Shown: positions 32,394 through 43,100 of the stretch, in pieces | Position numbering within the stretch: position 1 is the stretch's first letter | Layout of the letters: each line of letters begins with the position of its first letter | Origin: Stenotrophomonas terrae | GTDB taxonomy: Bacteria > Pseudomonadota > Gammaproteobacteria > Xanthomonadales > Xanthomonadaceae | DNA length: 64,000 nt | Assembly (NCBI RefSeq): GCF_001431465.1 | Contig: NZ_LDJJ01000041.1 | Span: 29,836-93,835, forward strand | Direction: 5' to 3' | Translations under genes and position numbers: made by a program | Notes under the pieces: model-generated | Databases searched by the model: none | Seen by the model: only the letters and a program-made list of their open reading frames with translations | What the model was told of the DNA's origin: nothing

Positions 32394-35300
32394 TTAGATC
32401 AGGCCAACCTTCAGCACGTCCTGCACCAACAGCTCCGCATCCAGACCGGAGTGCTGGTAGACGGCGTAGGAAACGCCGTCGACGGAGTGCTTGCCCGCCA
32501 TCGCCCAATCGCCGAGGTCCGGGCCACCGGCGCCCAGCAGATCATCGAGATTGACCACATCGCCGGCGTTGCCCTTCACCATCATCTGCACGGTTGACTT
32601 GCCGCCCTGATGGAACAGGTCAACCTGGCCATTGGCCAGCACGTCCTTCAAGGACAAGGTCAAGGTGTTGTTGCCGGTGCCGGTGAGGTCGATGATCTCG
32701 ATGCCGGAAAGCTTGCCGGCCGACGTCGCCAGATTCAGATTCAAGGCCTGGCCCGCACCGGTGATCTTCAACGTATCGACGCCATCACCACCGTGGATGC
32801 CCTTGTTGCTGACGGATGCAAGGTGGCTGGCCGCCGCATACTTCAAGCTGATCACATCATCGCCAGCGCTGCCGTAATAGGTATCGGTGAGCTCGTCGAT
32901 CGTGTTCACGTCTCGGCTATCCAGCACGTGGGTTACCTGGGTCTGGCTGAAGGCACCAACGGTCACCTTGCCCGAAGCCGGAATGACATCGAAGCTGCCG
33001 ATATCCACGCCCTCGGCGGCGGTGAATGCGTAGACCTTCACGTAGCGCTTGGAGGTCAAGGTACCCAGCACCGTCTCGCGCTGGATCTCGTTGCCGGTCA
33101 CGTCATAGACGACGATCACCGCACCACCGGCCGCATTGTCCAGCCCGGACAAGGTCAGCTGGAACTTGCTCGCCGATTTCTCCAACGCGAAGTGGGCGAC
33201 AGCGTCCTCACCACCGGCAAGGCTCAGGCCCGCCAGCGTGCTGGTGGTGGCCGCGCCCTTGCTCAGCGCGGCATTCTCGGCCGTCACGGTCAGGCCCTTG
33301 CCTGCATAGGCATTGTCGACCACCGTGACTGCGGCAACATTGAGGTTGTCGTTGAGCGCCTTGCTGGCGAAGCCACCGCCAACCACCTGATAGGCCGCCG
33401 ATGCTGTCCCCTGCACGCCATTGGCGACGATGCTGACGGTGACATCAAAGTCGTAGGCCACGCCCTGCGCGGTAGCCACGGCATTGCTGGTCACCGCCGC
33501 CGGCACCTTCACCGTCAGCTCCCCCGCGCTTGCCTGCGCGGCAGTCAACACGTGGTCGTAGCTCGCGATACCCCATTGCACATGGACGATATCGCCGGCC
33601 TTGGCCGTGGCGCCATTCAACGAGACGATCACGTCCACGCCGTTGCTGGCCTCCGCCGCGGCCAACACACCTTCGGCTTCGGCAATCCGCACAATCGCTG
33701 GCGTACCCGGCTTGCCGACCAGCTCGACCGCGCGCTCGATCATCTGCCCGACCGTGCCGGCTGCACTGACAACCCGGGCCTGGATGGTCCAGCCCTGCGC
33801 GTGCGCCTGCATGTCATTGAAGAACCACTTGCCGTCCTTGACGAGCGCATTGCTCCACTGCTTGCCGCCATCGGTGGACACCTGCACCTTGGCACCGGCA
33901 GGCAGTACCGACATTATCTCGCCCTGGACCAGGCGCCCGGCGCTGCCATCGGCCGTGGTGTAGTCACCTGCGGTATCGCTGTCCTTGCCCATCACCACGA
34001 TGGACATGTCGAACTGAACCTCGACGCCCTTCTGCACCAGCACTTCGGCGGCGAACACCGAGTGCTTGTAGACCGTGTAAGTGACACCGGCCACTAGCAC
34101 TTCGCTCTGCTGCTGCCACTGGCCCTGCACCGCACCGTTCATCATCGCGCCGAGCACGACGTTGTCACCGGCGTTGCCCTTGACCAGCACCTGCACATTG
34201 CCGTCGGCAAGGAACTGATCACGCGCACCGGTGCCCAGCACATCGGCAATCGACATCTTCAGCGTGTTCTTGCCGCTGCCGGTGATATCGAAGATTTCGA
34301 TGGAATCGATCTTGTCCTTCAGCAGTGCCAGGTCCAGCACCTGGTTGGCGCCGGTGAGCTTGAGCGTGTCGGCACCACCGCCGCCGGACACACCACCGCT
34401 GCTGGCAGCATTGAGGTGGGCGACATTGGCCAATGCGAAGACATTGTCCTCGTTGCCACCGTAGTAGGTGCCGGCCTTGCCATCGATGGTCTGCTGCTTG
34501 AGCACGTTGAGCTCACTGGCGCCGCCGCGTATCTCGAAATCATCCAGGCCAATCCAGTCCCACGAGCCGATACCCTTGTAGCCAGGCACCTTGTAGCCGG
34601 TGCTCACCACCATGTATGAGAAATCCTGCCCCGCTGGCGCCTTGAACGAGGCGTTCAAGGAGTTGGGCCAATAGGCGGACAGCGACAACTGGCCGACCAG
34701 AGCGCCGCTGGCGGTATAGAACCTCACCACCGACGGATCGAAATACCCGGCCTGCAGGTTGGTCACCAGGAACTTCAGCTCGGACACCGGGCCTTCGGTG
34801 AAATCAATGCGGGTACGCCCGGTCACGCCGATCTTCATGCCGGTATAGACCGCCGGGTCATTGCTGGTGAGCCCGGTTATCGCCTCGGGCACCTGCCAGA
34901 CATCGTGGTCGATCTCGGAGGTGATCCGCAGGCCGTTGTAGCTCGTGCTCTGCCCCGTGCTCAGGTTCACATACGAGGCGCTGTTGAAATCGATGAACCT
35001 GTTGTCGCCCATGTCGCGGTACTTGGAGCTGTTGCCGGCCTTGTCGATGATCGCTGCCATCACGTCGCCAGTGCCCACCGCGAAACCCGGTGCAATCCGT
35101 ACGCTGCCCGCGCTCACGTCCTTGACCGTCAGCGAGTAATCAAAGCGCTGGCCGTTGAGCACCACGCTGACGATGTCGCCGGCCGAAACAGATGCGGTCT
35201 TGAAGGCCACCGTCAGGTAGGCACCGTCAACGCTGAGCTTGGTCGGCGCGTCCGGCGCCAGCGTATCGAGGAACACATCGCGCGATTCAACGTCGCCGCT

Positions 35301-36263
35301 ACGGCCGGCATCGTTCACGACCTTTGTCTGGATCGACCAGTTGCCGGCGTGGCTGTTGTTGTCCTGCGCAGCCCAGCTCAAGCCATCCACCGAGGCCACG
35401 TTCCAGCTCAGGCCACCATCGGTGGAGACCAGCAGGCGCTCATCGGCGGCCAGCTGCGCACTGAGCGAGCCCTGCATCAAGCGGCCTGCGCCGCCGTCGT
35501 TGGTGAGCCAATCGCTGCTGCTTACGCCCCAGTCCTTGCTCATCGCGGTGACGGTGGCGATCTGCGTCGGCACCCGCGCCTGCACCGCCACGATGTGTTT
35601 TTCGGAAACGTCGGAGGCATTGCCGGCCTGGTCGGTGATCACCACCTCGAATTCGTGTTGGCCATCGGCCAGCTCGGTATCGGGGGTGAACGTCCAGCTG
35701 CCGTCGTCGGCAATGACCGCTTCGCCAATCACCTGGCCGTTGTCGATGATGGCGACGGTACCGCCGGGCTCGCCCTTGCCCGACAGGGTCGGCGTGTTGT
35801 CATCGGTGCTGCCGCCGTTGCCGACCGAGCCGGTCTGCGGACCGACATCATCGGTCACATCACCAATGGCCGGCTTTTCCGGTGCGACCTTGTCCACGAT
35901 GAACACATACGGCGCCGAGAAGTCGCTGACGTCGCCATCCAGCGACTCATGGACGACGGTGATTGCGTGGCGACCATCGGCCAGCGGCAGCGCCGGCGTG
36001 AACGTCCAGCTTCCATCAGCGGCAACGCGGACCCGGCCCAGCAGTTCGGCGCCATCATAGATATGCACCAGGTCACCTGGGTGGCCCTTGCCCTTGATGT
36101 CGGGGCGCCCGTCATCGGTATAGCCGCCATTTGCAACTACGCCGGTCAGGTTGCCATGGTCATCGATGATCGCATCGATGACCGGGATGCTGTCAGCCAG
36201 CATCACCAACCTGTCGTTGTCGTTGACCGCCTGGATGATCTGGCCGTTTGCCGCTGTGTTCAC
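32394..36263 (-). CDS. Large Ig-like repeat adhesin, probable type I secretion substrate
   Basis: 1289 residues with a GTG start behind AGGAG. There is no signal peptide; the start (MNTAANGQIIQAVNDNDRLV) recalls BapA/LapA-type adhesins that leave by type I secretion. Residues 40-230 hold two bacterial Ig-like modules (DGSWTFTPxxxLADGxH twice). Two ~150-residue modules, each starting TYYGxxxDxV and ending with YKHS/YQHSxxxAExLVQ, occur mid-protein and at the C-terminus. Expected at the cell surface in adhesion or biofilm. No secretion genes are adjacent. Confidence 0.82.
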   Translation of the reverse strand: MNTAANGQIIQAVNDNDRLVMLADSIPVIDAIIDDHGNLTGVVANGGYTDDGRPDIKGKGHPGDLVHIYDGAELLGRVRVAADGSWTFTPALPLADGRHAITVVHESLDGDVSDFSAPYVFIVDKVAPEKPAIGDVTDDVGPQTGSVGNGGSTDDNTPTLSGKGEPGGTVAIIDNGQVIGEAVIADDGSWTFTPDTELADGQHEFEVVITDQAGNASDVSEKHIVAVQARVPTQIATVTAMSKDWGVSSSDWLTNDGGAGRLMQGSLSAQLAADERLLVSTDGGLSWNVASVDGLSWAAQDNNSHAGNWSIQTKVVNDAGRSGDVESRDVFLDTLAPDAPTKLSVDGAYLTVAFKTASVSAGDIVSVVLNGQRFDYSLTVKDVSAGSVRIAPGFAVGTGDVMAAIIDKAGNSSKYRDMGDNRFIDFNSASYVNLSTGQSTSYNGLRITSEIDHDVWQVPEAITGLTSNDPAVYTGMKIGVTGRTRIDFTEGPVSELKFLVTNLQAGYFDPSVVRFYTASGALVGQLSLSAYWPNSLNASFKAPAGQDFSYMVVSTGYKVPGYKGIGSWDWIGLDDFEIRGGASELNVLKQQTIDGKAGTYYGGNEDNVFALANVAHLNAASSGGVSGGGGADTLKLTGANQVLDLALLKDKIDSIEIFDITGSGKNTLKMSIADVLGTGARDQFLADGNVQVLVKGNAGDNVVLGAMMNGAVQGQWQQQSEVLVAGVTYTVYKHSVFAAEVLVQKGVEVQFDMSIVVMGKDSDTAGDYTTADGSAGRLVQGEIMSVLPAGAKVQVSTDGGKQWSNALVKDGKWFFNDMQAHAQGWTIQARVVSAAGTVGQMIERAVELVGKPGTPAIVRIAEAEGVLAAAEASNGVDVIVSLNGATAKAGDIVHVQWGIASYDHVLTAAQASAGELTVKVPAAVTSNAVATAQGVAYDFDVTVSIVANGVQGTASAAYQVVGGGFASKALNDNLNVAAVTVVDNAYAGKGLTVTAENAALSKGAATTSTLAGLSLAGGEDAVAHFALEKSASKFQLTLSGLDNAAGGAVIVVYDVTGNEIQRETVLGTLTSKRYVKVYAFTAAEGVDIGSFDVIPASGKVTVGAFSQTQVTHVLDSRDVNTIDELTDTYYGSAGDDVISLKYAAASHLASVSNKGIHGGDGVDTLKITGAGQALNLNLATSAGKLSGIEIIDLTGTGNNTLTLSLKDVLANGQVDLFHQGGKSTVQMMVKGNAGDVVNLDDLLGAGGPDLGDWAMAGKHSVDGVSYAVYQHSGLDAELLVQDVLKVGLI

Positions 36264-37116
36264 TGTTCAACTCCTGATGATTCAAATGGAACGTGCAATC
36301 GCCTTGCAGCGGCTGCACATCTGTTGTTCGAAGCACGATCCGCAACCATGACGTCATCGTCATTCATGCCCTCGCGGGCACACCGGCGGGCAATGAATGG
36401 CGGTCACGACAAGCACACCTGCGCCAGTGGCCACCACCGCGCTCACTCAGCGGCAGCAGCGGGCCGCTGGCCTTGCTGCACGTCGTGGGCAGAAGATCGT
36501 TCGTATGCGCCAGCCTTTCCTGCACGGTTTGGATGGCATCGCTACACAGCCCTGAAACCTCGGGATCGAAGCGTCCTGCCGACCGCCCTGCAGCCCGAGG
36601 CCTGCACGCGGTCGCAGCAGACAAGCCTGCAACGGCGGCGAATTATCCTTACGCAAGCGGAATGGATACATGAGAAACAACCCAAATCAGGCGCCAGTTT
36701 TCGCAAAGAAACCAATCGGTTCCACTAGTGGAAGTTAACCGGCAGGAAGCCGGTTTCGCCCTCGGTCGTTTAGCTAGTGAAATAACTTTGCGCAACGGCC
36801 CGGCAACAGGGACCGGCTGCTGTGCGGCAAGGGAAGGCGTGCTTGACGCCGGCAACTACGCCGGTCATCGGTATCGCGTCAGCGGTGGTGAGCTATCGCG
36901 GGCCAAGCGATATCACGTCGCTGCCTGATTGTGGGCGCAGGTCTGCATACGCCCAAGATCTGCTCACCACAGCGCCTGAAGAGCTTGGATTCGCTGCGGG
37001 GCCCGGGACAGCATCAGTGCCGAAGCGGTCGTACCGCGACTGCGAAGCCGCAGCGATCTACAAAGGCATTTGCTATGCCATTTCGGTTGCATATGCGCGA
37101 ACGACCGACCACAGGT
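36264..37116. other. 850-base stretch without a convincing gene
   Basis: Only short frames with atypical composition occur. GC content is slightly lower than in the flanking genes, and an AT-richer patch with TTGCGCAAC lies near 36790. It presumably holds the promoter of the adhesin gene. I see no RNA gene or known riboswitch motif. Confidence 0.5.
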
Positions 37117-37614
37117 TCATTGGCCCACGAAGCTATGCACAGGCTCAATTCCGTGCTGTTTGCAGTAGGCGATGTAGTGCTGCAATTGTGTGGCGGCCGT
37201 TGCACGCCCACGGACTTCACCGAGCGCGTTGATGAACTCCACTTCGCCATGGACGATCACCAAGGCAACCATGGGCACATCGCCCTCGATCTTCCACCAG
37301 TCGGTATTGCCCGGTGGTTCGTATACATAATCGCCGGGGCCGACCAGTTCGCCGGTGCACAGGCGGCGGCTGCCGGTCAGGTTCCATGCGTGGATCGGGC
37401 CGCTGTGGCGGTGCAGTGGCATCACCACGCCGGGCTCCATCCGCAACAGTTCGACAAAGCCGCTGTTGCCCGGCATGAAGCTCAAGGGTTTGGACGATTT
37501 GCCCGCTGTATCCGCAGGGATCCACGGCAGCGCGTCGGCGTGGATGTGATGGGCCGGTGCGAACGCAGCAAGCGCAGTGGGGGTGAGTAAGTGACTGTGC
37601 ATGGAGGTGCTCAT
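37117..37614 (-). CDS. Cupin of the 2,4'-dihydroxyacetophenone dioxygenase family
   Basis: 165 residues. The cupin core has the metal motif PLHRHSGPIHAWNLTGSRRL and a later VHGEVEFI; YEPPGNTDWWKIEGD is typical of the DAD/ChrR-like cupins. The namesake enzyme cleaves an aromatic ketone side chain with Fe(II) and oxygen, but many members are unstudied. It overlaps the MBL gene by 4 bases, so the two act together. Confidence 0.82.
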   Translation of the reverse strand: MSTSMHSHLLTPTALAAFAPAHHIHADALPWIPADTAGKSSKPLSFMPGNSGFVELLRMEPGVVMPLHRHSGPIHAWNLTGSRRLCTGELVGPGDYVYEPPGNTDWWKIEGDVPMVALVIVHGEVEFINALGEVRGRATAATQLQHYIAYCKQHGIEPVHSFVGQ

Positions 37615-38423
37615 GGCCGGTCCTGTGGGTGCTCAAATTGCGAAAACGCGCGGAAGGAGGCATCCACCGCACGTCGCGCATTGCCGGTGATGTTGCGGCC
37701 CCGGCTATAGCCGTAAACCCGGTTGAAATCGTATGCGCGCAGTGCGTTGCGGATACCTTCCACATCAGCGGACGGCAGCGGGACAGCGTTCGGGTAGCTG
37801 TGCATGAACGACACCCTGCGCCGATCCATCGCAACCTGCAGGGTGTCGCCGCTGAACAGATGACCCGCGCCACCCGCATCCACATGCAGCACGCAGCTGC
37901 CCGGGAAGTGACCGCCGCAATGGATCAGCCGCGCGTCGTCGGCCAAGGCCTGCGTCGGCCCCTCCCAGAACCTCAGCTGGCGTGCCGGGCGTTGTACCCA
38001 TTGCCGGTCCGCTGCATGCAGCCAGATCGGAATGCCACCTAGCGCATCGCTCCAGTCCACCATCGCCGCATAGAAGTGCGGGTGGGAGATAGCGATGGCG
38101 GTCGCCCCGCCGTGGGCGTGGATATCCGCGAGTGCGGCATCGGTGACCAGGCTCAGGCTCTCCCACAGCAGGTTGCCTGCCCGCGTTGGCACCAGCGCCA
38201 TCCGTTGCGGGATGCCGAAGCCGGGCGTGATGTCGTAGCTGCGCACGCCATCGTCGTCGCCGATGCGGATGGCGTGTTCCGCAGCGAGGGCCTGCGGTGT
38301 TGTCCACTGCTGTCCACTCCAACCGACGTACTGGCGGTCGTCCTCGCAGATGGGACAGGCAGCGGGCGCCTGCGCTGAATCGGCATATTGCGTGCCGCAG
38401 GTCTTGCAGATGAAGCAAGGCAT
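37611..38423 (-). CDS. MBL-fold hydrolase with N-terminal rubredoxin-like zinc ribbon
   Basis: 270 residues. Cys6-x2-Cys9 and Cys23-x2-Cys26 form a rubredoxin-like knuckle. The MBL part (35-260) has ISHPHFYAAM in place of HxHxDH, so the second-metal ligands are missing, but GGHFPGS and FSGDTL follow the fold. It is divergent from the MocR regulator across a 60-base gap and co-transcribed with the cupin. Confidence 0.8.
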   Translation of the reverse strand: MPCFICKTCGTQYADSAQAPAACPICEDDRQYVGWSGQQWTTPQALAAEHAIRIGDDDGVRSYDITPGFGIPQRMALVPTRAGNLLWESLSLVTDAALADIHAHGGATAIAISHPHFYAAMVDWSDALGGIPIWLHAADRQWVQRPARQLRFWEGPTQALADDARLIHCGGHFPGSCVLHVDAGGAGHLFSGDTLQVAMDRRRVSFMHSYPNAVPLPSADVEGIRNALRAYDFNRVYGYSRGRNITGNARRAVDASFRAFSQFEHPQDRP

Positions 38424-38489
38424 CGCGCATCTCCAGAGCCGGGGTCTATTGACCGGTAGCAGCCAGTGTGGCGAGATACTGGACCCTTG

Positions 38490-39959
38490 ATGGAATCAGA
38501 AACTGGCAATATGAGGGAACCAGTTTTCCCCGTTCCTATTCACCTGCCTGGCGCATCCACGGGCATTGGCCAGGCACTGCAGTCGCAGCTGCGCGATGCC
38601 ATCGTCAGTGGTCGCCTGCATGCCGGAATGCGCCTGCCCTCCACGCGCAAGGCGGCGCTTGGCCTGGGGATAGGCCGCAATACGATCATTTCGGTCTACG
38701 AACGGCTGATAGCCGAAGGCTATCTTGTCGGACGGGTGGGAGCCTGCCCTGAAGTGGCTGCGTTGCGCCGCGCTCCACCCGCGCAGGAGCCGGGCCTCGT
38801 CGACACCGCGTTGGCCGCCTCGCGACTGCCAACGCGCTGGCGTGGCCAGCTCGCGGATCACGGTGCCATCGCGGCAGCACAGGACAGCTTCCGGACCGGC
38901 ATGCCCGATGCGCGCTATTTCCCGCATCCGCGCTGGCGCCAGCTGATGCAGCGAAGCATTCGCCAATGGGCACGCAGACCCTTCTGCTATCCGGCCAGCC
39001 AGGGCATGCCCGAGTTACGCCAGGCCATCGCCCGGCATGTGTCATTTGCACGCGCGATTTCATGCAGCCCCGATGACGTGATTGTGACCTCGGGCGCGAC
39101 GCAGGCCTTCGCGCTGCTGGCGCAGGTGCTGGTCGAGGGGGGAGCAAGCAAGGTTGCCGTTGAGTGGCCGGGCTATCCCGCTACCGCGAACGCCTTTGCC
39201 GCCGCAGGCGCGGCGTTGCTGCACGTGCCGGTGGATGCGCAAGGCCTGTGCGTCGAGCAGATTCCAGCGGATGCCGGCATTGTCTGTGTGACGCCATCCC
39301 ATCAATCGCCATGTGGCGTGGCGCTCTCACCGTCACGGCGCGGCGCACTTCTGGACCATGCACAGCGCAGCAACGCACTGATCATCGAGGACGACTATGA
39401 CGGTGAATTCCGCTATGGCGCGCGTCCTCTGGATGCGTTGAAGACGCTGGATGTGCAGGGCCGCGTGTTCTACGTCGGCACGTTCTCCAAAAGCATGTTT
39501 CCGTCACTGCGCCTGGGTTACATCATCGCCCCGGGCTGGGCACGCGAGGCACTGGTGACGGCAAAACATGCGACCGATCCACACGGCAGTGATGTTGTGC
39601 AGACTGCCTTGGCAGCCTTCATCAACGAAGGTGATCTTGCCCGCCATGTCCGCCGCATGCAGCGGGAATATGCACGGCGCAGGTCGCTGATACTCGCGGC
39701 CTTGCAAGGACCGTTGTCTGCCTGGTTGTTTCCATTGCATTCGGAAGCCGGCCTGCACCTCGCCGCGCAGGTGCACGAAGGTGTCGACAGCCAGCAGGTG
39801 CTGGCTGCCGCCAGGCGTCATCTGCCCGGTATCGCCAGCATTGCAGAACTCGCGCAGGCGCCCGCTGCAGCGCCCGGGTTGGTGTTTGGCTTTGGCTGCA
39901 TTGAGGTTGAAAAAGTTGCTGAGTACTTGTGGACATTCACAGCGGCGCTGACGCGCTAG
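38490..39959 (+). CDS. MocR-family regulator (GntR helix fused to aminotransferase)
   Basis: 489 residues from ATG 38490; GTG 38466 or ATG 38511 are possible starts. The N-terminal winged helix (QLRDAIVSGRLHAGMRLPSTRKAALGLGIGRNTIISVYERLIAEG) is followed by a class I aminotransferase domain with the PLP lysine in GTFSKSMFPSLRLGY and IEDDYDGEFRY. MocR proteins use PLP or an amino acid adduct as effector and usually control the divergent gene, here the MBL-cupin pair. Confidence 0.9.
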   Translation: MESETGNMREPVFPVPIHLPGASTGIGQALQSQLRDAIVSGRLHAGMRLPSTRKAALGLGIGRNTIISVYERLIAEGYLVGRVGACPEVAALRRAPPAQEPGLVDTALAASRLPTRWRGQLADHGAIAAAQDSFRTGMPDARYFPHPRWRQLMQRSIRQWARRPFCYPASQGMPELRQAIARHVSFARAISCSPDDVIVTSGATQAFALLAQVLVEGGASKVAVEWPGYPATANAFAAAGAALLHVPVDAQGLCVEQIPADAGIVCVTPSHQSPCGVALSPSRRGALLDHAQRSNALIIEDDYDGEFRYGARPLDALKTLDVQGRVFYVGTFSKSMFPSLRLGYIIAPGWAREALVTAKHATDPHGSDVVQTALAAFINEGDLARHVRRMQREYARRRSLILAALQGPLSAWLFPLHSEAGLHLAAQVHEGVDSQQVLAAARRHLPGIASIAELAQAPAAAPGLVFGFGCIEVEKVAEYLWTFTAALTR

Positions 39960-40113
39960 ATCCGCCCGAACCGCGCCGCCAATCGCGGCCAGTGACGCGC
40001 GATTGACTGCACGGCGAGAGCGGGCACGCCTGTGCCACTGCAGACGCGAGAGGTGAAAAACAAGGGTTTCGGCGCAACGGGTTCACCCCGACCCGTTGCC
40101 ATCGCCCTCAGCA

Positions 40114-43100
40114 TCAGTACCTCCCCACAAGGTTCAGGTACCAGCCGCGGTGCTCGTAATCGAACTTGGTGAGGTCATCACTGAAGTCGGTGAATTTGTA
40201 GCCAATGCCGACCCGGAAATTGCGGCCGATATCGCGGTCGATGCCGGTCAACCAACCCTGCCGGCGGCCGCCGTCGCGCACGTCCAGCAGGCGGTACTCC
40301 AGCAGCCCGTGCCACTGGTAGAACAGGTCATAGCGCAGCTGCGCGGCGGCGAAGTTGGTCGCCGAGTCGAACCACGGGCCGGTACCGCGCCCGTAACGCA
40401 CCTCGCCTTCGCGACGCGCCAGCTTGGCGGCCACTTCCCAGCGCTGATCGATACGGTAGACGCCGTCCAATGACAGCACCTGGGTGCGCTGGTCGTAGTC
40501 CACGCCGTTGACCTGCCCCAGCGTCGACAAGTCGTACAGATAGCTGTAGCGACCGAACAGCGCCCAACGATCGTTGTGCCACGGCCGGTAAGCGAAACCG
40601 AGGTTGCCTTCGATGAAACGCGCACCGGCAACCGGATTGATTGCATCGTCGGTATCGGCGTAGTTGAAGCGCGCGGCGATGCGCCAGCTATCATTGAGGC
40701 GATGGCTGAGGCGATTGGTGCTCACCCACTGCGTGCGCCGCTCGGCGCCGGTATCGCGTCGCCACTCCAGCTTGCTCTGCCATTCGGTGCCCGGTGAGGT
40801 GCGGCCACCGGACAGGCTGATCGCCTTGCGATCGACCCGGCCGCTGCTCGCATCCAGCTTGCCATCGCTGAGGGTGAAGCCCGCGTTCCAGCCCAGCGCC
40901 GGATAGAAATCCATGCCGAAGGTATTTGCCAGGCCGGACTCCTGGCCGGATTTCAGGAACTGGCTTTCATTGAACACGTTGACCTGGTCGGACAGCCGCC
41001 AGCGCTGACCCAGGGTCCAGCCATCCTGCGCGTTGGGGCTGAACAGCGGGTCGTACTCGCTGCGGTCGGTGGACTGGGTGAACGCGCCGTAGAAGCTGTG
41101 CTGCGGCGTCAGTTTGTACTCGGCATTGATCTGTGCGGCGCTGCCACGATCGCCATCGCTGACTTCGCCGCCGAGCGTGGACAGATTGGCGAAGGTGTAG
41201 GTACCGCCGGCTACCACGGCATCGTTGTCGGCATAGCGGCCGTGGTCGTCGTCGACGGTCAACTGGCCACCGCCATAGACATCCAGCGCCGTGCCGATGC
41301 GATGGGTGTAGCGCGCCGCCGCCAGCACACCGGCAGCACTGCCGATGCCCCGGTCTTCCTGCACACGGCGCAGTTCAGCCGATAGCCGGTCGTTGTCGCC
41401 GATCCGCCATTCCGCCGTGGCCTGCGCCTGGGTCAGGGACTCTTTGCCACGGCGTGCCTCGCTGTAGCGCGCATACAGGCTGAAGTCGTCGGTGACGTAG
41501 CCCAGCAGTTCCGCACCCTGCTCGCGCACGCGCTGGCCGGTATCGAAGCGACCCACCGAATAGCCGCCCTGGACCTGCCGCCACCACGCACCGGCACTCC
41601 AGTCGCGCTGGGTCCAACCCAGCTCGCGCAGGTTGATCCGCGCTTCCACCGCCGTGGCATCGCCTTCGCGCGGACCATCCGGATTGAGCCGGCTGAAGCT
41701 GAGCCCGCCATTGTCGGAGAAGAACACCGGCGCACTGGTCGCTTCGCTGCGGCTGTGCTCGACCTTCAGGTAGGTGCCGCGCCCGGCCTGCAGGGTCAGG
41801 TCGGCACCGCGCAGCGAATAGTCCTGGCCAGCGCGCTGCTCATCCACGTAGGTGGCACCCACGGCCACATGGTCGCCAAACCAGTGTTTGCCGCGCGCGC
41901 CAGCAGTGATGTCGTCGCTGTCGAAGCCGGTCGGCACCCATTCGTAATCGACGATCAGGCGCTGCTCGTAGCCGTCCAGCGGCACGTCACGGCTGATCCG
42001 GCGCAGGTTCTCGCGGCTGACCTGGGCCAGCGGCCGGGTCAGCAGGATACGGCCCTGCAGTGCATCGATCTCGTAGTCGGCGCCGCGCACCAGCGGCACG
42101 CGTTGCTCGACGCGGCCGGTGGTACGGTCGCGGATCTCCAGCACCACCTGGTCGGAGCCGCGCAGGATGCTGGCATGGCGCAGGTAATACAGGCTGCCGC
42201 CGGTGCCGATGAACTCGCTGTGGCCCGGTGCAGTCTCCGCCTGCGAGCCGAACAGGCGCAGCTCGGTCCGGGCATCGCCCCAGGCGTTGGCCCCGCGCGA
42301 ACGCCATGACAGCGCCGCACCGTACAGCGAACGCACGTACTGCGCGTACTCGGTACCACTCAGGCCGGTGTTGTAGTTGCCCCACAACGCCTGGTTCTTG
42401 TCCCAGTCCATGCGCAGGTAGAAACGCCCCATGCTGTCGACGTCGCGCTGGGTCAGTGAATCGTCGCCATAGGTCGGGTAATACAGGTCAGGGTCGAGGC
42501 TGCGGAACAGATCCCGCGGGTCGGCGGTGGTGAAGCCGCTGAACAACGCGTCCAACGGCTGGTTCTGGGTATCGGCCTGAGCGGTCAGCAGGTAGCGGCC
42601 ACGGCTCTTGGCTTTCAGGTAGAACGCCAGGCGGCCATCGCTGAGCACCGCGTCATCGCGTTCGCCGCGGGCGATATCGCTACCGGCGCCGCTGGCCTTG
42701 TTCTGGTACACGGTGATGTCGGCCAGGCCGACGCCAAACAGATAGCGGCCACTGACATCCACCGCCAACCTGCGTTCGATCGGCGGCGCATCGGGACGCT
42801 CCACCCGCACATCGAACAGATGGTGGCCGATCGGCATCAGGTACTCGGCGGCAAACTTGCGGTCCTGGTCCAGCGGGTAGCTTTCACCGTTGATCTTCAG
42901 CGCCGCACCCAGTGGCAGGTCGCGACCACGCAGGCGCACCCGCGAGCCGTACACCGGGATGTTCTGTTGGCGCAGGCCATTGCTGTCGAACACCTGCTCC
43001 AGCAGCGACAGCGACGCTGCCTGGTTGGCATCCACGGCGCTGCCACGGCGGTCTTCCAGCGCGTCACGCAACTGCTGGTTGCCGCGCTCTACTTCCGCCG

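Noticed and set aside
36728..36928. Short frames in the gap before the adhesin gene
   Set aside because: No ribosome sites, unusual residue composition and no family likeness.
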